Shown: positions 8,499-18,094 of the stretch, piece by piece
How positions within the stretch are numbered: the stretch's first letter is position 1
Layout of the letters: every line of letters begins with the position of its first letter
DNA from: Bacillus sp. AFS037270
Lineage (GTDB): Bacteria; Bacillota; Bacilli; Bacillales_B; DSM-18226
Length of the DNA stretch: 64,000 bases
Assembly (NCBI RefSeq): GCF_002585305.1
Contig: NZ_NUNF01000014.1
Span: 72,630 to 136,629, forward strand
Direction of reading: 5' to 3'
Program-made: the position numbers and the translations under genes
The notes under the pieces: model-generated
Database searches by the model: none
The model's input: the letters and a program-made list of their open reading frames with translations, nothing else
Told to the model about the DNA's origin: nothing

Positions 8499-8563
8499 AA
8501 TAAATATCTAATGAAAGAATAAGCGTGAATCCGCTTGCAATTCCATTAGGTATTTATTTTTTT
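8499..8563 (+). terminator. intrinsic terminator downstream of the EAR-like RNA, within the operon
   Basis: AATAAATATCTAATG (8499-8513) pairs with CATTAGGTATTTATT (8544-8558) and runs into a seven-T tract. A second hairpin, AAGCG/CGCTT, sits in the loop. It lies between operon genes on the coding strand, so it must be read through or regulated. Confidence 0.85.
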
Positions 8564-8628
8564 GCCCCAGCACTTTAGTGGGGGAAAGAGTTTAGTAGAT
8601 AAACAAATGATAGATGGGGGTATATGAT

Positions 8629-9519
8629 TTGAAAAAAGTTAGAAAAGCAATCATCCCAGCAGCTGGACTGGGGACTAGATTTTTACCAGCAACGAAAGCA
8701 ATGCCGAAGGAAATGTTACCAATCGTTGATAAGCCGACTATTCAATACATAATTGAAGAAGCAGTGGCGTCAGGTATTGAAGATATTATAATCGTTACAG
8801 GTAAAGGCAAGCGTGCCATCGAAGATCACTTCGATATGGCAATGGAGCTCGAGGAGAACCTAATTGGAAAGAAAAAATTTGATCTGCTAGAAAAGGTTCA
8901 ATTTGCAACGAATCTAGCAGATATCCACTACATTCGTCAGAAGGAACCCAAAGGACTTGGACATGCGGTTTGGTGTGCTAGAAACTTTATTGGGAATGAG
9001 CCATTTGCCGTTCTTTTAGGTGATGACATTGTTCAAGGCGAAACTCCTTGCCTTCGTCAGTTAATTAATCAATATGAAGAGACCTACTCTTCAGTGATTG
9101 GCGTTCAATCGGTTCCTGACCAAGAGACACATCGTTATGGGATCATTGATCCTTCATCACAGGACGGAAGATTGTATCAGGTTAACAACTTTGTAGAAAA
9201 ACCAAAACCAGGTACAGCACCGTCGAATCTAGCGATAATGGGTCGATATATATTAACTCCAGAAATTTTTATGTTCCTTGAGGAGCAAGAAAAAGGCGCT
9301 GGGGGAGAAATACAGTTAACGGATGCTATTCAAAAATTAAATCAAATTCAAAGAGTATTTGCTTATGATTTCGAAGGGAAACGGTATGATGTTGGTGAAA
9401 AGTTTGGTTTTGTCAAAACAACTTTAGAATTTGCCTTGCAGCATGAAGACCTCCATGATGACATGATCGATTACTTGAAAAAACTCGTTTCTACTTTAGA
9501 TATAGAAAAAGTATTGTAG
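8629..9519 (+). CDS. galU: UTP--glucose-1-phosphate uridylyltransferase
   Basis: The 296-residue product begins with the nucleotidyltransferase signature [27 protein letters not shown] and contains [35 protein letters not shown] and [10 protein letters not shown]. It makes UDP-glucose from glucose-1-phosphate and UTP, feeding the UDP-glucose dehydrogenase further downstream. I chose the TTG at 8629, where the family starts and which has GGGGG eight bases upstream; an ATG at 8614 would add five residues and overlap that RBS. It is the first gene after the leader RNA and terminator, so its expression probably depends on antitermination. Confidence 0.95.
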   Translation: MKKVRKAIIPAAGLGTRFLPATKAMPKEMLPIVDKPTIQYIIEEAVASGIEDIIIVTGKGKRAIEDHFDMAMELEENLIGKKKFDLLEKVQFATNLADIHYIRQKEPKGLGHAVWCARNFIGNEPFAVLLGDDIVQGETPCLRQLINQYEETYSSVIGVQSVPDQETHRYGIIDPSSQDGRLYQVNNFVEKPKPGTAPSNLAIMGRYILTPEIFMFLEEQEKGAGGEIQLTDAIQKLNQIQRVFAYDFEGKRYDVGEKFGFVKTTLEFALQHEDLHDDMIDYLKKLVSTLDIEKVL

Positions 9520-9539
9520 AGAGAAGGTAGGGGTTCAGG

Positions 9540-10217
9540 TTGCCTGATTTATCAAATCAAAATGTTGTTTACTTAGATGAACAAAATGCTAGGATTGAAG
9601 TAAATAACGGGAAGATGTATATAATAACTAAGAGATTAATTGATATCATCGGTGCTTCATGTGGAATTATATTTCTGTGTCTTCTATTTGTTTTAATCGC
9701 CATCTTAATTAAGATTGAAGACCCTAAAGGTAAAGTTTTTTTCTCGCAAAAGCGTGTTGGATTGAATGGAAAAGAATTTAAAATGTATAAATTCCGTTCG
9801 ATGGTCTCAAATGCAGAGGAGAAATTGCGAGAACTATTAAAATATAACGAAGTAACTGGTGCCATGTTTAAAATGAAAGATGACCCTCGAATAACTAGAG
9901 TTGGAAAGTTCATTAGGAAGACAAGTATTGACGAGTTACCACAGCTTTTTAATGTATTAAAAGGGGATATGAGTTTGGTAGGACCACGTCCACCACTTCC
10001 AAGAGAGGTTGCTGTTTACACTGAATTTGATAAACAACGTTTAATGGTAACCCCTGGTTGTACAGGATTATGGCAAGTGAGTGGTAGAAATAGCGTGGGT
10101 TTTGAGGAAATGGTTGAACTAGATCTTACTTATATTCAAAATCGTACGGTATTATTCGATGCGAAGATCCTTTTTAAAACAGTTTTGGTGCTTTTTGGAT
10201 CCAAGGATGCATTTTAG
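9540..10217 (+). CDS. initiating undecaprenyl-phosphate sugar-phosphate transferase (bacterial sugar transferase)
   Basis: The 225-residue protein has one N-terminal hydrophobic hairpin (about residues 36-60) followed by the catalytic domain: RVGLNGKEFKMYKFRSM, DDPRITRVGKFIRKTSIDELPQ, LKGDMSLVGPRPPLPREV and PGCTGLWQVSGRN. Such enzymes load the first sugar phosphate onto undecaprenyl phosphate at the inner membrane face and so start repeat-unit assembly. It is the short form without the extra N-terminal helices of WbaP. The TTG start at 9540 has GGTAGGGG upstream, 21 bases after galU. Confidence 0.93.
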   Translation: MPDLSNQNVVYLDEQNARIEVNNGKMYIITKRLIDIIGASCGIIFLCLLFVLIAILIKIEDPKGKVFFSQKRVGLNGKEFKMYKFRSMVSNAEEKLRELLKYNEVTGAMFKMKDDPRITRVGKFIRKTSIDELPQLFNVLKGDMSLVGPRPPLPREVAVYTEFDKQRLMVTPGCTGLWQVSGRNSVGFEEMVELDLTYIQNRTVLFDAKILFKTVLVLFGSKDAF

Positions 10218-10304
10218 AGTTTATAAAAATGCAGAAAGTAGCGCTAAATATTAATTCTTCTATGATTTAAAGGAAATGGTTTAAATATATGCTGAAAGGC
10301 GAAA

Positions 10305-11510
10305 ATGATAATGGGAATGAAAAAAAATGTTGTTATTATTCATTCACTGTATTATCCCACTATAGTAGGGGGGGCAGAAATATCTACTAAAATCTTGGCA
10401 GAAACCTTATCTGCCAAATATAATATTTCTGTTATTGCAGTCGGTGGACACAAAAGTACTGATGGAATTTATGTAGAGGAATTAAATAATGTAAAGATAT
10501 ATAGAATTCCTTATAATAACCTTTATTGGATTGGTGTTAAGAAAAATAAATCTTTAATTAGTAAGTTAATTTGGCATATTATTGATATATATAATCCAGT
10601 GCAATATAAATTAATAAAAAAAATATTGGGCGAAATAAAACCAGATATAATACACACGCAAAATCTACCGGGATTGAGTCTATCAGTATGGAAAGTTGGT
10701 AAAGATTTGAACATTCCTATAGTTCATACCTTAAGGGACTATTCATTGTTATCTCCCGTTGAATCCAAAATCTTTTCAAGATTTTATAAAATGATATCAA
10801 TTTCATTTAGTAGATATGTATCTGTGGTTACTGGAATATCAAATTTTATCCTTGAGCAACATTTAAGTAAAGGTATGTTTGTAAATTCTCGGAATTTTGT
10901 AATTCCCAATGTGGTAGAATCTGATGTTATAATTTCAAACAAAAAAATTGAAGATACTCCAGTTAGAGTAGCTTTTTTTGGACAATTAGCTTCAAATAAA
11001 GGATTAGAATATCTAATAAACGCAATTAGGGAAATTGATACTAGGATAGTTTCTACTTTAGAAATTTATGGAGATGGTCCTTTAAAAGAAGACCTAATGA
11101 AATTATCAATTGGTGATACTAGAATAAAATTTAATGGAAAGATTCCAAAGGAACAAATTCAATTAGCAATGTCCGATGTAGATTTGGTAATTGTCCCATC
11201 AACTTGGGAGGAACCATTTGGGCGAGTGATTATTGAGGCCTACCAGGTTGGTACTCCAGTACTGGCATCTAATGTAGGAGGTATTCCGGAAATTATAATA
11301 AATAATTCTCATTTATTCGAACCCCAAAATATTGATTCTATTAAAGAGTCTATACTATCTTATAATAGATTATCTGTTTATGAGAAAAGGCAGTTAAGTG
11401 AACAGTGTATTAAGTATAGTCAGTCTTTTAACACTGAAAATTTATTAATAAAACACGAAACAATATATGAGAGACTTATTAAAAGTAGAAGGAAAGAGAA
11501 AAATGATTAA
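10305..11510 (+). CDS. GT4-family glycosyltransferase
   Basis: The 401-residue protein has a GT-B fold. The N-terminal half carries the Gly-rich loop (YYPTIVGGAEISTKILAE). The C-terminal half carries RVAFFGQLASNKGLEYLI, SDVDLVIVPSTWEEPFGRVIIEA and GIPEII, the EX7E-type donor site of retaining GT4 enzymes. It presumably adds one sugar to the lipid-linked repeat unit on the cytoplasmic face; donor and acceptor cannot be told from sequence. It overlaps the following polymerase-like gene by eight bases, consistent with one operon. The DNA is more AT-rich than galU. Confidence 0.9.
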   Translation: MIMGMKKNVVIIHSLYYPTIVGGAEISTKILAETLSAKYNISVIAVGGHKSTDGIYVEELNNVKIYRIPYNNLYWIGVKKNKSLISKLIWHIIDIYNPVQYKLIKKILGEIKPDIIHTQNLPGLSLSVWKVGKDLNIPIVHTLRDYSLLSPVESKIFSRFYKMISISFSRYVSVVTGISNFILEQHLSKGMFVNSRNFVIPNVVESDVIISNKKIEDTPVRVAFFGQLASNKGLEYLINAIREIDTRIVSTLEIYGDGPLKEDLMKLSIGDTRIKFNGKIPKEQIQLAMSDVDLVIVPSTWEEPFGRVIIEAYQVGTPVLASNVGGIPEIIINNSHLFEPQNIDSIKESILSYNRLSVYEKRQLSEQCIKYSQSFNTENLLIKHETIYERLIKSRRKEKND

Positions 11511-12786
11511 TGAAGTCAGTTTCATGACTAATTCCAAATCTAGAAATAAGATTCTAAGTTACTTATTTGTGTTCACTCTTCTTATATATATATCTTTTTA
11601 TGGAACATTGTCTATATTTATTAATAATTTTCTCTTTAATGTAACCAAAGATGTAGCTTTAATTTTATTAGCGATTTACTCAATAGCAAAAGTACGATTA
11701 TATCTTGGGAATAATTACCTAAATGTCTTAATTGCTACACTTCTTACTTTAACTATATTTGGTTTTTTAGGTACTATTCTTTCAGGTAATTATATAGGAT
11801 ATATTTATGGGTTTAAAATAACTATTCTACCGATTTTTTTGCTACTCTTTGGGGTTTTAATATCAATGAATACAAGTTTTATAAAATACGAAAAGTTATT
11901 CTTGTTGATTTTTATTATAAGTATTGCTATTTGGATTATGCAGTATTTTTTAGGAATCGAGCAGTTGATAAATATGGGATTTAATTATGGGGTGAATGTA
12001 AAAACTTATCTAGGTGATTTACCAAGGCTACCGTCTATGATGGGAGTACCTGAAAGTTATGCTTTTACTCTAGCTCTTTTAGGTTTATTGCTAGCTAATG
12101 GAGAACTATTTTCTGGATCTAAGTCTTCACAATCTTTAATAAGAATTTTCACAATCACTTTTTTAAGCCTAGCAACTATTAGAAACGCAATAATACTTTG
12201 GATAATAAGTGAGATTATGGTTTTTTTGTTTAGTTTTAGGAATAAAAGCGTTAAGAATTTTTACTTATATGCTTCGTTTCTTCCATTCTCTCTAATTATA
12301 ATTCTTGTTTTAATTTATTATTATATATTTTTTACGAATCATAATTTTAGCTTGTTTGCATATGATTCTTTAATCGATCGTCTGGATCATTGGGGGCTTT
12401 ATTTGCCAGGTATTTCTTCTATCAATGGTTGGATTGGATTCGGATTAGGTAGCATAGGAGCTGCAAGTAGAAGGACTGCAACTCTAGGATATAATTCATT
12501 AGATTATGCTGTTGATAATCAGTATATAGCACTTTATCAGCAGTTCGGTATAATTGGTTTCTTAGTATTTCTTATCCTAACTTTCCTTATTTTAACTTTA
12601 CTGTATAAGAATGCTATTAACAATAAACGTAAAAATGCGCAAGTTGCATTTTCAATATTTACAGCTACTCTAATTGTATCTTTTTTTGGGAACAGCTTAG
12701 AGGTTTTCCCTTTTAATATTATGCTATGGTTAATTATTGGTAATGGTATTTCACAACCTATTCATTTAGGAATGAAGCGTAATTGA
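11503..12786 (+). CDS. O-antigen/exopolysaccharide polymerase-like membrane protein (Wzy type)
   Basis: The product of about 427 residues is hydrophobic throughout, with roughly ten to twelve predicted membrane segments and a larger extracellular loop near residues 275-345 (SLIDRLDHWGLYLPGI, GFGLGSIGAASRRTAT). This is the layout of Wzy/O-antigen ligase-like polymerases, which polymerise repeat units outside the membrane. Sequence conservation in the family is low, so the call rests on topology and position beside Wzx and glycosyltransferases. I chose the ATG at 11503 with GGAAAGAG upstream, overlapping the preceding stop; an ATG at 11467 would overlap by 44 bases. The terminator stem begins within its last codons. 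Confidence 0.8.
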   Translation: MINEVSFMTNSKSRNKILSYLFVFTLLIYISFYGTLSIFINNFLFNVTKDVALILLAIYSIAKVRLYLGNNYLNVLIATLLTLTIFGFLGTILSGNYIGYIYGFKITILPIFLLLFGVLISMNTSFIKYEKLFLLIFIISIAIWIMQYFLGIEQLINMGFNYGVNVKTYLGDLPRLPSMMGVPESYAFTLALLGLLLANGELFSGSKSSQSLIRIFTITFLSLATIRNAIILWIISEIMVFLFSFRNKSVKNFYLYASFLPFSLIIILVLIYYYIFFTNHNFSLFAYDSLIDRLDHWGLYLPGISSINGWIGFGLGSIGAASRRTATLGYNSLDYAVDNQYIALYQQFGIIGFLVFLILTFLILTLLYKNAINNKRKNAQVAFSIFTATLIVSFFGNSLEVFPFNIMLWLIIGNGISQPIHLGMKRN

Positions 12787-12812
12787 TTTTATTAATTCAA
12801 TTACGTTTTTTT
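12778..12812 (+). terminator. intrinsic terminator overlapping the wzy stop codon
   Basis: CGTAATTGA and TCAATTACG form a 9-bp perfect stem followed by eight T residues. The TGA stop lies in the left arm. It may be a second target for the upstream EAR-like antiterminator. Confidence 0.8.
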
Positions 12813-13040
12813 ATTGTTCCTTTATTCTGGAATATTAAAAAATAATTGCTGTCATTTAAATAGGCTAATTTAAAATAGTTAGTTGAATTTTAGTAATAAA
12901 ATATATCAAGAGTATGAAAAGTAAATAATCGGTCAAATAAAATATAATTTAAATGTTAAATAACTATTTTGAGTAAATGAAATAAATACAATATTTTGTT
13001 TTTAGGTAAAGTAATTCACTTGTAAAGGTTAGGTTAAAAT

Positions 13041-14483
13041 GTGATGCTGAAAAATTCAATTTGGTCATTTATAAACATAATTGGAATACAGATATTTGCT
13101 GTAATAGTTAATGCTTTACTTGCGAGGATATTATACCCAGAGATTTTTGGAATTCTAGGTATGGCAACAGTATTTACAGGTTTAGTTTTAGTTTTTCAGG
13201 ATTCAGGATTAAATGCTTTTTTAATTCATAAATCAAATATTAGTCAAAAAAATATAAATGCAATTTTTTGGCTTAACATCCTTATATCGCTATTATTATC
13301 TTTGTTACTGATTTTGATTGCTACTCCTGTTTCTAATTTTTATCAACAACCTGAAGTTTCAACAGTAATTTATTATGTTGCATTAGGAGTAATTATTGGA
13401 TCTTTTGGGATGACATATCGAGCAGTGTTGGTGAAAAATAGGGAGTTTAAGAAACTTACAATAATTGATATGGTTGCGGAGTTAGCAAGTAGTGTCATGT
13501 CCATTACATTAGCAATATATCATTTTGAATTATTAGCAGTAACAGGTAAGTTATTAATGAGGCCTTTATTCCAATCTGTACTTCTGTTAATAACCTCTGG
13601 TAAATATTTTCTAAATAAGCCATCTTTTCATAATATTAAAGAAATGATCAGCTATAGTAGTAGAATTTTGGGGTCTCAGATATTTATTTATTTTAATAAT
13701 AATATTGATTATTTTTTAATAGGTAAATTACTTGGCAGTAAGAGTCTTGGATTATATACTATTGCATTTCAATGGAGTGTATTAGCTCGATTTTATATTG
13801 CTGGAGCGATTTCAAAAGTGGCTTTCCCTGAAATTTCTAAACACAAGGATGATTTAGATTTTGTGAGGAATTTGTACTTAAATATTATAAGCAGAACAAG
13901 TTTTTTAACGTTTCCAATATGTATTGGTCTATTAATAGTAGCACCTGAGTTTATTAAAATTGTTTATGGTGACAATTGGGAAAGTGCAATACCAGTCCTT
14001 CAAGTCTTGTTAATTGCAGGTATGATTAGTTCAATCATAAATGTTGGTGGGGCTGTATTTAATGGGCTTGGAAAACCAGAAATAGATATGTGGCTAAATA
14101 TAATTTCTTTTGTATTTCTAGGAATAGCAATCTTTATAGGTTCAAATTTCGGAATTTTAGGTGTTGCATTAGGCATACTGATTAGATCATTAATTTTTGG
14201 TTTTGTACAAATATATATTATTAACAAAACTATTAGGCTTCCACAAATTATCTATTTAAATTCTTTATTGCCTAATCTTTATAGTACGATAATAATGGGC
14301 GTCTCTTTATGTATTGTAAGGTTTTACTTTATAGGAGAATCTGTATTATTAAATTTAATCATTATTGTTACATTAGGTATCTCTCTATATATATTTACCT
14401 CTTATTTTATTAATAAAAGTGAATATATATGGTGGAAGAATAAGTTAATACCAAGTACTAAAAAGTATAAGTTAAATATTTGA
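13041..14483 (+). CDS. oligosaccharide flippase (Wzx type, MOP superfamily)
   Basis: The protein of about 480 residues has 12-14 predicted membrane helices. The N-terminal NSIWSFINIIGIQIFAVIVN and LARILYPEIFGILGMATVF, and later SRILGSQIFIYFNNNIDYFLIGKLLG, are typical of polysaccharide biosynthesis/flippase proteins. It would move undecaprenyl-linked repeat units across the membrane before polymerisation by the Wzy-type protein. Start: GTG at 13041 or ATG at 13044; the RBS (AAAGG) is distant and weak, so the choice is uncertain. It follows a 230-base AT-rich gap with no recognisable gene after the wzy terminator. Confidence 0.9.
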   Translation: MMLKNSIWSFINIIGIQIFAVIVNALLARILYPEIFGILGMATVFTGLVLVFQDSGLNAFLIHKSNISQKNINAIFWLNILISLLLSLLLILIATPVSNFYQQPEVSTVIYYVALGVIIGSFGMTYRAVLVKNREFKKLTIIDMVAELASSVMSITLAIYHFELLAVTGKLLMRPLFQSVLLLITSGKYFLNKPSFHNIKEMISYSSRILGSQIFIYFNNNIDYFLIGKLLGSKSLGLYTIAFQWSVLARFYIAGAISKVAFPEISKHKDDLDFVRNLYLNIISRTSFLTFPICIGLLIVAPEFIKIVYGDNWESAIPVLQVLLIAGMISSIINVGGAVFNGLGKPEIDMWLNIISFVFLGIAIFIGSNFGILGVALGILIRSLIFGFVQIYIINKTIRLPQIIYLNSLLPNLYSTIIMGVSLCIVRFYFIGESVLLNLIIIVTLGISLYIFTSYFINKSEYIWWKNKLIPSTKKYKLNI

Positions 14484-14543
14484 TTTTTCTATGTATTAGG
14501 AAATGCCATTTATTTAAGAGTAACAACTAGAAGGGGAAAAGAA

Positions 14544-15587
14544 ATGAAAATTGCAATTATTTCAAGATATTTACCTAGTGGATCAAAGGGTGGTGTTGGA
14601 TATCAAGTACATTATTTATCCAATCATCTCGTGAAAACAGGACATGATGTAACGGTATATTCAATGTTTGAAAAGCCAGTTGATGCATTATACGATGTTG
14701 TAAAAGTTTCTATAAACAAACCTAAGCAAAAACTTTTGAAAGTATTTGCTTTTGCCGTTGAATTAAATAAACAAGATTTTTCTCAGTATGATATCATCCA
14801 TTCACATGGTGATGAATATTTATTGTGGGGGAAAAAGAAACCAATAATAAGAACATTTCATGGATCTGCCATTGCCGAGGCAATACACAGTAAAAATTTA
14901 AAGGGATTTATTAGACAGATGATTTTATACCCATTTGAATTTTTATCCTTAATTCGTTCCGATTATTCAGTAGGAGTATCGTTAAATACTAAGAAATGCA
15001 TTCCATTGATTAACGAGGTTATTCCAAATGGAGTTGATATCCATTCCTTTGAAAAAAATAATGTTAAAAAAAGTTCGGAACCCTCAATTTTATTTGTTGG
15101 AACAATAGAAGGAAGAAAAAGAGGTAAGTTATTAGTAAAATGCTTTAATGAAATCATTAAACCGGCTTTCCCAGATGCAAAGTTATGGTTAGTTTCTGAT
15201 CAACCGGTTCAAGGTGAGGGAGTGGTAAATTATGGTAGAGTCGATACAAACACTCTAATTGACCTTTATAGTAGTTCATGGATCTTTTGTTTGCCTAGTA
15301 GTTATGAGGGGTTTGGAGTCCCTTATATAGAGGCGATGGCTGCAAGTTCAGCTGTTGTGGCAACTCCGAACATGGGGGCCAAGGAGATACTTAAAAATGG
15401 TGAATTAGGTATAATTGCTCGTGAACATCGTTTGGGTGAAGAAATAATACAATTATTAGGCGGTATGGAAAAAAGGAATGAATTCATAAATAAAGGTAGA
15501 AATGAAGTACAAAAGTATAGTTGGGATTGCGTTTCAAGTAGCTATTTGAAACTATATAAAAACCTCGTAAAAAAAAATAATAAATAA
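14544..15587 (+). CDS. GT4-family glycosyltransferase
   Basis: The 347-residue GT-B enzyme has an N-terminal loop YLPSGSKGGVGYQVHYLSNHL, a donor-domain start SILFVGTIEGRKRGKLLVKC and the catalytic stretch FCLPSSYEGFGVPYIEAMA with the EX7E motif, followed by GAKEIL. It is expected to act on the growing lipid-linked oligosaccharide at the membrane. The ATG at 14544 has AAGGGGAA eight bases upstream. It lies between the flippase and another GT4 in the same direction, only 21 bases from the next start. Donor sugar not predictable. Confidence 0.88.
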   Translation: MKIAIISRYLPSGSKGGVGYQVHYLSNHLVKTGHDVTVYSMFEKPVDALYDVVKVSINKPKQKLLKVFAFAVELNKQDFSQYDIIHSHGDEYLLWGKKKPIIRTFHGSAIAEAIHSKNLKGFIRQMILYPFEFLSLIRSDYSVGVSLNTKKCIPLINEVIPNGVDIHSFEKNNVKKSSEPSILFVGTIEGRKRGKLLVKCFNEIIKPAFPDAKLWLVSDQPVQGEGVVNYGRVDTNTLIDLYSSSWIFCLPSSYEGFGVPYIEAMAASSAVVATPNMGAKEILKNGELGIIAREHRLGEEIIQLLGGMEKRNEFINKGRNEVQKYSWDCVSSSYLKLYKNLVKKNNK

Positions 15588-15608
15588 TAGTATAAAAAGG
15601 TGATAGTG

Positions 15609-16763
15609 TTGACACGCAGATTATTTGTAAGTCTAGATTTTCCGCCAGAAAGAGGGGGAATTCAAAACTATGTTTATGGGATTGTATCAAACCTAAATCC
15701 ACATGAATCATTCGTATTAACATCGGATCATATTGGGGAAGACAATTATAGCGAATTTGATAAATCTCAAGATTTTAAGATTTTTCGGACTGCTTTATCA
15801 GGTAGAAAAAGTATTTTTAAGAAATTAACGTCAATCTTAATATTAATTTATAAATTAATATACTTGAAGTTCAAAGTAGGTTACAAAGAGATACACTTTG
15901 GAAATGTTTTTCCAATTGGGTTGGTAGGGCCTTTAATGAAGAATCTATTAAATATACGGTATGTGGTATATATTCATGGATTAGATGTTCTTAGTTTAAA
16001 AAGGAAATCTAAGTTTTCTTATATCTTATTATTATTTATCTTAAAAAATGCTAACAAAATAATCTGTAATAGTAGCTATACCAAGAATATAATTCTTAAT
16101 ATGGGAATAAAAGAAAAAAAAGTGGCCATAATATCACCTGGTATAGATGTAGAAAGTTTTAAGAGTGAGAATAAGAAAAATTTATTAATTGATAATTATA
16201 AACTTTATGGAAAAAAAGTATTACTGACTGTTTCTAGATTAGTCGAGAGAAAAGGACATGATATGGTCTTAGAATCCTTAAGAACTTTAGTGAATGAAAT
16301 TCCTGATATATGTTATGTTATTTGTGGTGATGGCCCTGATAGGTCAAGGTTAGAGCATCTTGTAAAAAAATATAGTTTAGAAAGTTCAGTGATTTTTACA
16401 GGAAGTCTTCCCAATGAAGAAGTAGATGCTTTATATAAAGCTGCGGATCTATTTATCATGCCAAGTAGAGAAATTAAAGATAAAGGTGACGTTGAAGGCT
16501 ACGGTATCGTTTTTCTTGAGGCAAATTATCATAAATTACCTGTAATTGCTGGTAATAGTGGTGGAATAAGTGACGCAGTATTAGATGGGGAGACAGGTTT
16601 TCTAGTAGATCCAATAAATTACTATGAAATAACAGATAAAATTAAAAAACTTTTATTAGATCAGGAATTATCGGTTGAAATTGGGGAAAAAGGATACAGT
16701 TGGGTTGTAGATAATTGTCTATGGAAACATAGAGTGGAACAATTACAACAACTGAAGATTTAA
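15609..16763 (+). CDS. GT4-family glycosyltransferase
   Basis: The product is about 384 residues and has a GT-B fold. Visible features are LDFPPERGGIQNYVYG (acceptor-side Gly loop), IPNG-like IISPGIDVESF, LLTVSRLVERKGHDMVLESL, YVICGDGPDRSRLEHL and EGYGIVFLEANY with the catalytic Glu pair. I prefer the TTG at 15609 because AAAAAGGTGAT lies at proper spacing; GTG codons at 15600 and 15606 overlap the RBS. It closes a run of genes before a 178-base gap with no recognised signal. The role is repeat-unit assembly; the linkage is unknown. Confidence 0.88.
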   Translation: MTRRLFVSLDFPPERGGIQNYVYGIVSNLNPHESFVLTSDHIGEDNYSEFDKSQDFKIFRTALSGRKSIFKKLTSILILIYKLIYLKFKVGYKEIHFGNVFPIGLVGPLMKNLLNIRYVVYIHGLDVLSLKRKSKFSYILLLFILKNANKIICNSSYTKNIILNMGIKEKKVAIISPGIDVESFKSENKKNLLIDNYKLYGKKVLLTVSRLVERKGHDMVLESLRTLVNEIPDICYVICGDGPDRSRLEHLVKKYSLESSVIFTGSLPNEEVDALYKAADLFIMPSREIKDKGDVEGYGIVFLEANYHKLPVIAGNSGGISDAVLDGETGFLVDPINYYEITDKIKKLLLDQELSVEIGEKGYSWVVDNCLWKHRVEQLQQLKI

Positions 16764-16941
16764 CAAATAAAACCCTTATCTTGTCTAATTCATAGTTTTT
16801 GGGGAAATTTTAAAAGCTACTACGCAATTAAAGTTCTACCATCTTAGGAATTTAAACACACTATAGCACTATATATCAAACCACATGGATTTTATTTTTA
16901 TGAAGGTTGGTGGTTTATCATTATTTCTATGGAGGGAATTT

Positions 16942-18081
16942 ATGAATAGGAGATTTGGAGAATTAGATTCCATACGAGGTTTAGCAGCCGTAACAGTTGT
17001 TTTGTCACATAGTATCACAATTTCTGGATTAGTAGCTCCGGGAACAAATTTTGCAAGTATATTTAATATGATTATTGTAAACTCACCGTTGAAAATTTTA
17101 TTATTAGGCCATGAAGCAGTAATCCTATTTTTTATTTTAAGCGGTTTTGTACTTTCCCTTTCCTATTATAGAAATGCTAATCAAACATACTTTTCCTATA
17201 TTATAAGAAGATTTTGTAGAATTTATATACCATATTTATGTGCAATATTATGTGGCATTCTAATGAGAATTAGCTTTTCAAAAGATATATTTCCAGAGTT
17301 ATGGAATACTCATATAGACTGGGGAGTAATTTTAAATCATATTTTTTTACTTGGTATGTTTAATCAAAATGCTTTCGATCCGGTGGTGTGGTCATTAGTT
17401 CATGAGATGCGAATCTCTATAATCTTTCCTTTTCTGATACTGTTAATTAATAAGTTCCATTGGAAAGTCAATATTGTATTTGGAGTGATATGCTCTTTAT
17501 TAGGGATATCTCTTCATTATTTATTTAAGAATAAATTGGATTTATATACGAATTATTATGATTCTATGCATTATATTCTAATGTTTACAGTAGGTGCCTT
17601 ACTAGCAAAATATAGTCTAGATTTAATAAAAATTTATCAAACAAAATCTACATGGATTAAATTTCTATTCTTTGTTTCAGGATTATGTTTTTATATTTAC
17701 TCTAGGGCGGTAGTTATGAGGTTTCTTGATGACTCTTTACTAATCACTCTGGTTTCGGATTGGGGAACAATGATTGGCGGAGCTATTATTATTATCACTT
17801 CAATAGCTGAAAAGAGGGCATCAAAAATCTTATTAATTAAACCTATATCGTATATAGGAAAAACATCTTATAGTATATATTTATACCATTTGATAATATT
17901 CCTAACTTTAAAAAACCTATTAAATGGGATGTTAAGTAATTGGTTAATTTGGTTATTAGGGATGTTATTTTCGTTATTAGTATCTACTATTATGTATTTT
18001 ATAATCGAAGAACCTAGTATTAGTATAGGTAAGAAACTCACAAAAGTTAAGTTTGGAAATGGTAATAAATCAGTCGCATAA
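16942..18081 (+). CDS. acyltransferase 3 family membrane protein, copy 1
   Basis: The 379-residue protein has about ten membrane helices. It begins FGELDSIRGLAAVTVVLSH, which carries the conserved RGLA and catalytic-type His, and contains FFILSGFVLS and WSLVHEMRIS. Such proteins O-acetylate (or otherwise acylate) polysaccharide. I chose the ATG at 16942 with GGAGGGAATTT upstream; an ATG at 16885 would add 19 residues and lacks an RBS. A paralogue of identical length with strikingly similar motifs (NPVVWSLVHEMRISIIFP) lies at 25504-26643. The SGNH hydrolases at the edge of the locus may act on the same acyl groups; that link is inference. Confidence 0.9.
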   Translation: MNRRFGELDSIRGLAAVTVVLSHSITISGLVAPGTNFASIFNMIIVNSPLKILLLGHEAVILFFILSGFVLSLSYYRNANQTYFSYIIRRFCRIYIPYLCAILCGILMRISFSKDIFPELWNTHIDWGVILNHIFLLGMFNQNAFDPVVWSLVHEMRISIIFPFLILLINKFHWKVNIVFGVICSLLGISLHYLFKNKLDLYTNYYDSMHYILMFTVGALLAKYSLDLIKIYQTKSTWIKFLFFVSGLCFYIYSRAVVMRFLDDSLLITLVSDWGTMIGGAIIIITSIAEKRASKILLIKPISYIGKTSYSIYLYHLIIFLTLKNLLNGMLSNWLIWLLGMLFSLLVSTIMYFIIEEPSISIGKKLTKVKFGNGNKSVA

Positions 18082-18094
18082 ATGGAGGAGACTT

